Made by a program: the position numbers and the translations under genes. This document shows, piece after piece, positions 61,749-64,000 of a stretch of 64,000 nt of DNA (position 1 is its first letter; each line of letters begins with the position of its first letter). The stretch spans positions 1,947,501 through 2,011,500 of the forward strand of contig NZ_CP025473.1 in the NCBI RefSeq assembly GCF_003957375.1, read 5' to 3'. Origin of the DNA: Enterococcus mundtii. GTDB taxonomy: Bacteria > Bacillota > Bacilli > Lactobacillales > Enterococcaceae. Under the pieces are notes generated by a model that saw only the letters and a program-made list of their open reading frames with translations, was not told where the DNA came from and did no database searches.

Positions 61749-61798
61749 GATTCTACACCTCTTTCCGCAGGGTAGTCAAATTACCCTCTACACCCTTT

Positions 61799-61827
61799 AT
61801 TTTACTCGAAATGTGGTAAAACTACAA
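61799..61827 (-). promoter_or_regulatory. Promoter of the ireB operon
   Basis: Minus strand TTGTAG, 17-nt spacer, TAAAAT. The leader then contains a small GGGTA/TACCC hairpin before the ireB ribosome site. Confidence 0.6.
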
Positions 61828-62006
61828 ATAAATATTCCAACTTCGCTGGAAATATAAAAATAATAATGATTTCTTATTTGATTGTATCGATTCCAACATT
61901 TATGAGTACACTTTCTTACAGTATACGTGATATTTAATCAAAAATAAGTCTTTTCTCTGTTTTTTCAAAAAATTCACAAAATATTCAAATAACGAACGCC
62001 TATGGA

Positions 62007-62726
62007 TCATGTTTTCTTTGCTTGCCCCGTGTGATAGTTGATCGTATAACCGTCTTGCACATTATAGATAAATACATTGAATGAGATTTGGTTATCTTCA
62101 ATGCTTTGGGCTTCTAATTGAACACCTCGTGCTACTAGTTCTTCTCCTTCAAAATGTGGTGTTACCCGATAGCGAACGTGATGATTGGTTTCTTTGATGT
62201 ATGCTGCAATATCGTTTTCATGTGCCAGCATATGAGGGGTATTCAACGAACGAGTCCCTGTCATCAAATTTTTGATGTTATTGTTTTGACCAGTTAGCTG
62301 AAAACCTATCAAGTGGCTTCGATTATAAAGCCATTGTCCGTCACTCAATTTTTTTTGTTTCCAACCTGTCGGATCGATATAAAGAGACTCACGTTTTTCT
62401 TTAGGAAACATCTTTTTTCCTAACATGGCATTGGCTTGACCTACACGATTCAATCGATCGATATCGGAATAACTTTCCCATGTTCCTTTTTCTAAGCTCA
62501 GTTCTTCTTTTGTAAAAGTCGGTTTATTTTGATTGATTTCGATTTCTTGGTGCATGCCGTCGTATTCTGGAACATTCGCCACTTGTGAGACTTGAGGTTT
62601 AGAATCAAATAGACCTGTCAGCTGTTGAACGAGATCAGACTCTTTTTGCGTCGTTGAAATTCCTAATGCACCTGCTAAAAGAGCAACTGCGACACCTATG
62701 ATTGTTTTTGTTGTTTTTTTGTTCAT
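62007..62726 (-). CDS. Secreted DNA/RNA non-specific endonuclease (EndA-like)
   Basis: A beta-beta-alpha-metal nuclease of 239 residues. Residues 5-25 form a signal peptide or membrane anchor. The catalytic motif appears as LYNRSHLIGFQLTGQN (the DRGH-type His is the His of NRSHLIG), followed by the metal-binding Asn in NNIKNLMTGTRSLN. Streptococcal EndA (competence DNA uptake) and extracellular virulence DNases belong here. Monocistronic. A role in DNA scavenging, biofilm or NET degradation is inferred only. Confidence 0.88.
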   Translation of the reverse strand: MNKKTTKTIIGVAVALLAGALGISTTQKESDLVQQLTGLFDSKPQVSQVANVPEYDGMHQEIEINQNKPTFTKEELSLEKGTWESYSDIDRLNRVGQANAMLGKKMFPKEKRESLYIDPTGWKQKKLSDGQWLYNRSHLIGFQLTGQNNNIKNLMTGTRSLNTPHMLAHENDIAAYIKETNHHVRYRVTPHFEGEELVARGVQLEAQSIEDNQISFNVFIYNVQDGYTINYHTGQAKKT

Positions 62727-62865
62727 GTATCTACTCCTTTATTCAGTCGAACTCCATAAATCTTAACATACGTTCCCCTTTTTTTAAATAAAGAAGTATT
62801 TAAATTCTTTCAACAATTCCTTCTTCAAAAATTATATACGCATTTTCAGTCTATTTCCTAAAATA

Positions 62866-62905
62866 AACAACCTAAATTTCCACGTGAAAGGAAATCTAGG
62901 TTGTT
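62866..62905 (-). terminator. Terminator of the TetR / hypothetical operon
   Basis: AACAACCTAGATTTCC / GGAAATTTAGGTTGTT stem on the minus strand (one wobble), 8-nt loop, then TATTTT. It lies about 100 bp after the stop of the hypothetical gene. Confidence 0.75.
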
Positions 62906-63009
62906 ACTAAAACTTCATCACTCTATTCGATTGATCTTCTTATCAATTCTATCACCAAGTGAATACTTTTTTTGATCGGACAATTAGGCTCTCAACATCT
63001 ATTCTTATT

Positions 63010-63390
63010 TCAAGTTTCTTTTACAAAGCTTGCTTTGTTCATTGCCTGTTCAATCATTTCGACTGTTGCTTGTGGGTCTTCTACTCCAATGATGAGACGA
63101 TTGAATTCTTCATCTTTGAGTGTGATAACGACTCCGTTTTCTTTTCTTTTGAGATCATAAAAAACCTTATCTGAATCTTGGACGAATGTTCCGGCAAAAT
63201 AATATCCATAGGCATCAACACCCATTCTTTTTTCGCCAAATTTCGGTGTATCTTCCCAGACATCGGCATCCACAGTTGCGCCTAATACATTGGATAATGG
63301 TGTGGATATTTCATTTTTCAATGCCCACAGTTTTCGTACGCCCTCCATACTGATAATCAATCGATCATTTTGGATTTCAACTTTAGCCAT
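63010..63390 (-). CDS. Conserved hypothetical protein, PH-like beta protein
   Basis: A 126-residue soluble protein. I recognise the pattern (VEIQNDRLIISMEGVRKLWA, then LSNVLGATVD, AGTFVQDSDKVFYDL, and EFNRLIIGVEDPQATVEMIE) as a widespread bacterial family without a named function, predicted mostly beta strands with a C-terminal helix. It starts 3 bp after the TetR gene's stop, so it is almost certainly regulated by that repressor and may be its only target. Confidence 0.7.
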   Translation of the reverse strand: MAKVEIQNDRLIISMEGVRKLWALKNEISTPLSNVLGATVDADVWEDTPKFGEKRMGVDAYGYYFAGTFVQDSDKVFYDLKRKENGVVITLKDEEFNRLIIGVEDPQATVEMIEQAMNKASFVKET

Positions 63391-63393
63391 TTT

Positions 63394-63783
63394 CTACTTC
63401 CCCCTGTCCGTAAGATTCGCCCGATGCATGATTCGATCAGCAATGATCGTTTCAATCGAAGCCACGTTTTTCTGCTCTAAAGCAGCGATTACTTTCTGCG
63501 CGATCCTTTTTACCTCGTTGTCATCCGCCGTACGTTCTAGTAATGCAATGATTAACAAATCAATCAATAACCCATTATCAGTCACTTCATATTCAGCTAT
63601 ATAGTTAAAGCAAGTCGTAAATAAACCAGCTTTACTATAATAAGCAGAGTATAAACTTCCTCGAAGCAAACCAGTCGCTTTTACCAATTGACTAATCGAC
63701 GTCCCTGCATACCCATTTTTGGCAAAAACTTTGGCCGATTCTAATAAAACTTTCTCTTCATTAAATTCTCTCGTTCTTCCCAT
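63394..63783 (-). CDS. Short TetR family regulator
   Basis: A 129-residue TetR protein. The helix-turn-helix is GYAGTSISQLVKATGLLRGSLYSAYYSKAGLF (about residues 24-55). The C-terminal effector domain is only about 75 residues, shorter than the usual 120-130, so it may be truncated or a compact subtype. The ATG at 63783 has no ribosome site and sits 7 nt after a likely -10, suggesting a leaderless message. An in-frame ATG 36 bp upstream would lie inside the operator. Operon with the hypothetical gene. Confidence 0.72.
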   Translation of the reverse strand: MGRTREFNEEKVLLESAKVFAKNGYAGTSISQLVKATGLLRGSLYSAYYSKAGLFTTCFNYIAEYEVTDNGLLIDLLIIALLERTADDNEVKRIAQKVIAALEQKNVASIETIIADRIMHRANLTDRGK

Positions 63784-63789
63784 AACTTG

Positions 63790-63822
63790 ATTATGCCATA
63801 TTATTGAACGATTGGTCAATAA
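63790..63822 (-). promoter_or_regulatory. Promoter with overlapping TetR-type operator
   Basis: Minus strand TTGACC (63814-63819), 18-nt spacer, CATAAT (63790-63795). The -35 is embedded in the inverted repeat TTATTGA-N8-TCAATAA (63801-63822), as expected for autorepression. Confidence 0.6.
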
Positions 63823-63981
63823 TTAACTAGAAAGCTTGATTTATTTAAAATGTTGATTGAACACTTGGATCTTATTTTACCTTTCACTGCTTATTTTTGA
63901 GATTCAAGTTTTCTTTTTCTACGTTTTCCAATTTGTTTGTAGTAAAATAAATACAAGAAAACAACTATTGGAGAAAATGCC

Positions 63982-64000
63982 ATGCCAGAAAAAGATTTAG
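63982..64000 (+). CDS. Start of an unidentified gene (cut by the window edge)
   Basis: TTGGAGAAAATGCC followed by ATG and an open frame MPEKDL to the window end. Divergent from the TetR operon. Too short to identify. The ATG 5 bp upstream hits a stop after seven codons and is rejected. Confidence 0.5.

Overview
This 64 kb window is chromosomal DNA from an Enterococcus of the E. faecium / E. hirae / E. mundtii group. The grounds are low GC, strong AAGGAG-type ribosome sites, a complete sodium V-type ATPase cluster in the E. hirae ntp gene order (F-I-K-E-C-G-A-B-D, then J), an IreB homologue, and a Listeria/Enterococcus-style rpoN-cggR-gap junction. NtpK and NtpA look very close to, but not identical with, the E. 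hirae proteins as I remember them, so a sister species is more likely than E. hirae itself.

Layout. 1-7240: the lower glycolytic operon cggR-gap-pgk-tpiA-eno (minus strand) behind a CggR-type operator, with rpoN (sigma-54) upstream and a lone tRNA-Arg(CCG). 7290-14410: housekeeping genes (rpoE delta subunit, lipL, an HD-domain dNTPase, a HAD phosphatase, a Nudix protein, a glyoxalase-family protein) and one gene broken by in-frame stops. 14430-24870: the ntp Na+-V-ATPase operon plus the K+ transporter gene ntpJ. 25040-38400: puuD-like and fbp genes (both frameshifted), a Nat-type ABC exporter, uvrC, trxA, mutS2, cvpA, zapA, rnhC and an amidase. 38460-42750: two chitinase genes in tandem, one decayed and one intact. 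43270-45680: a TetR / ABC exporter module resembling heme-efflux hrt systems. 45800-51900: an L-ascorbate (ula) PTS operon with its DeoR regulator. 52130-60090: lactate oxidase, a PhzF / ornithine-cyclodeaminase-like / MocR cluster, malolactic enzyme and a 2-hydroxycarboxylate transporter. 60150-64000: a GNAT pseudogene, the ireB-ruvX-DUF1292 operon, a secreted nuclease and a small TetR operon.

The most interesting element is the leader of the ntp operon. Between a good extended -10 promoter and ntpF there is a compact folded domain (about 63 nt), then a strong intrinsic terminator, with a possible antiterminator pairing between them. This is the architecture of a ligand-sensing riboswitch, and a Na+-responsive one would fit a sodium-pumping ATPase.

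A second striking pattern is that five genes (puuD-like, fbp, the hrtA-like ATPase gene, ulaG twice, phzF) carry six frameshifts. Each is repaired by adding one base at or next to a short homopolymer, and each repaired protein has the normal family length. That points to homopolymer undercalling in the assembly at least as much as to real gene loss. By contrast, the decayed chitinase copy, the gene at 7346-7975 and the GNAT gene carry substitution stops or deletions and look like real pseudogenes.

Intrinsic terminators are abundant, and several belong to a dispersed hairpin family with a shared base and loop but covarying stems.
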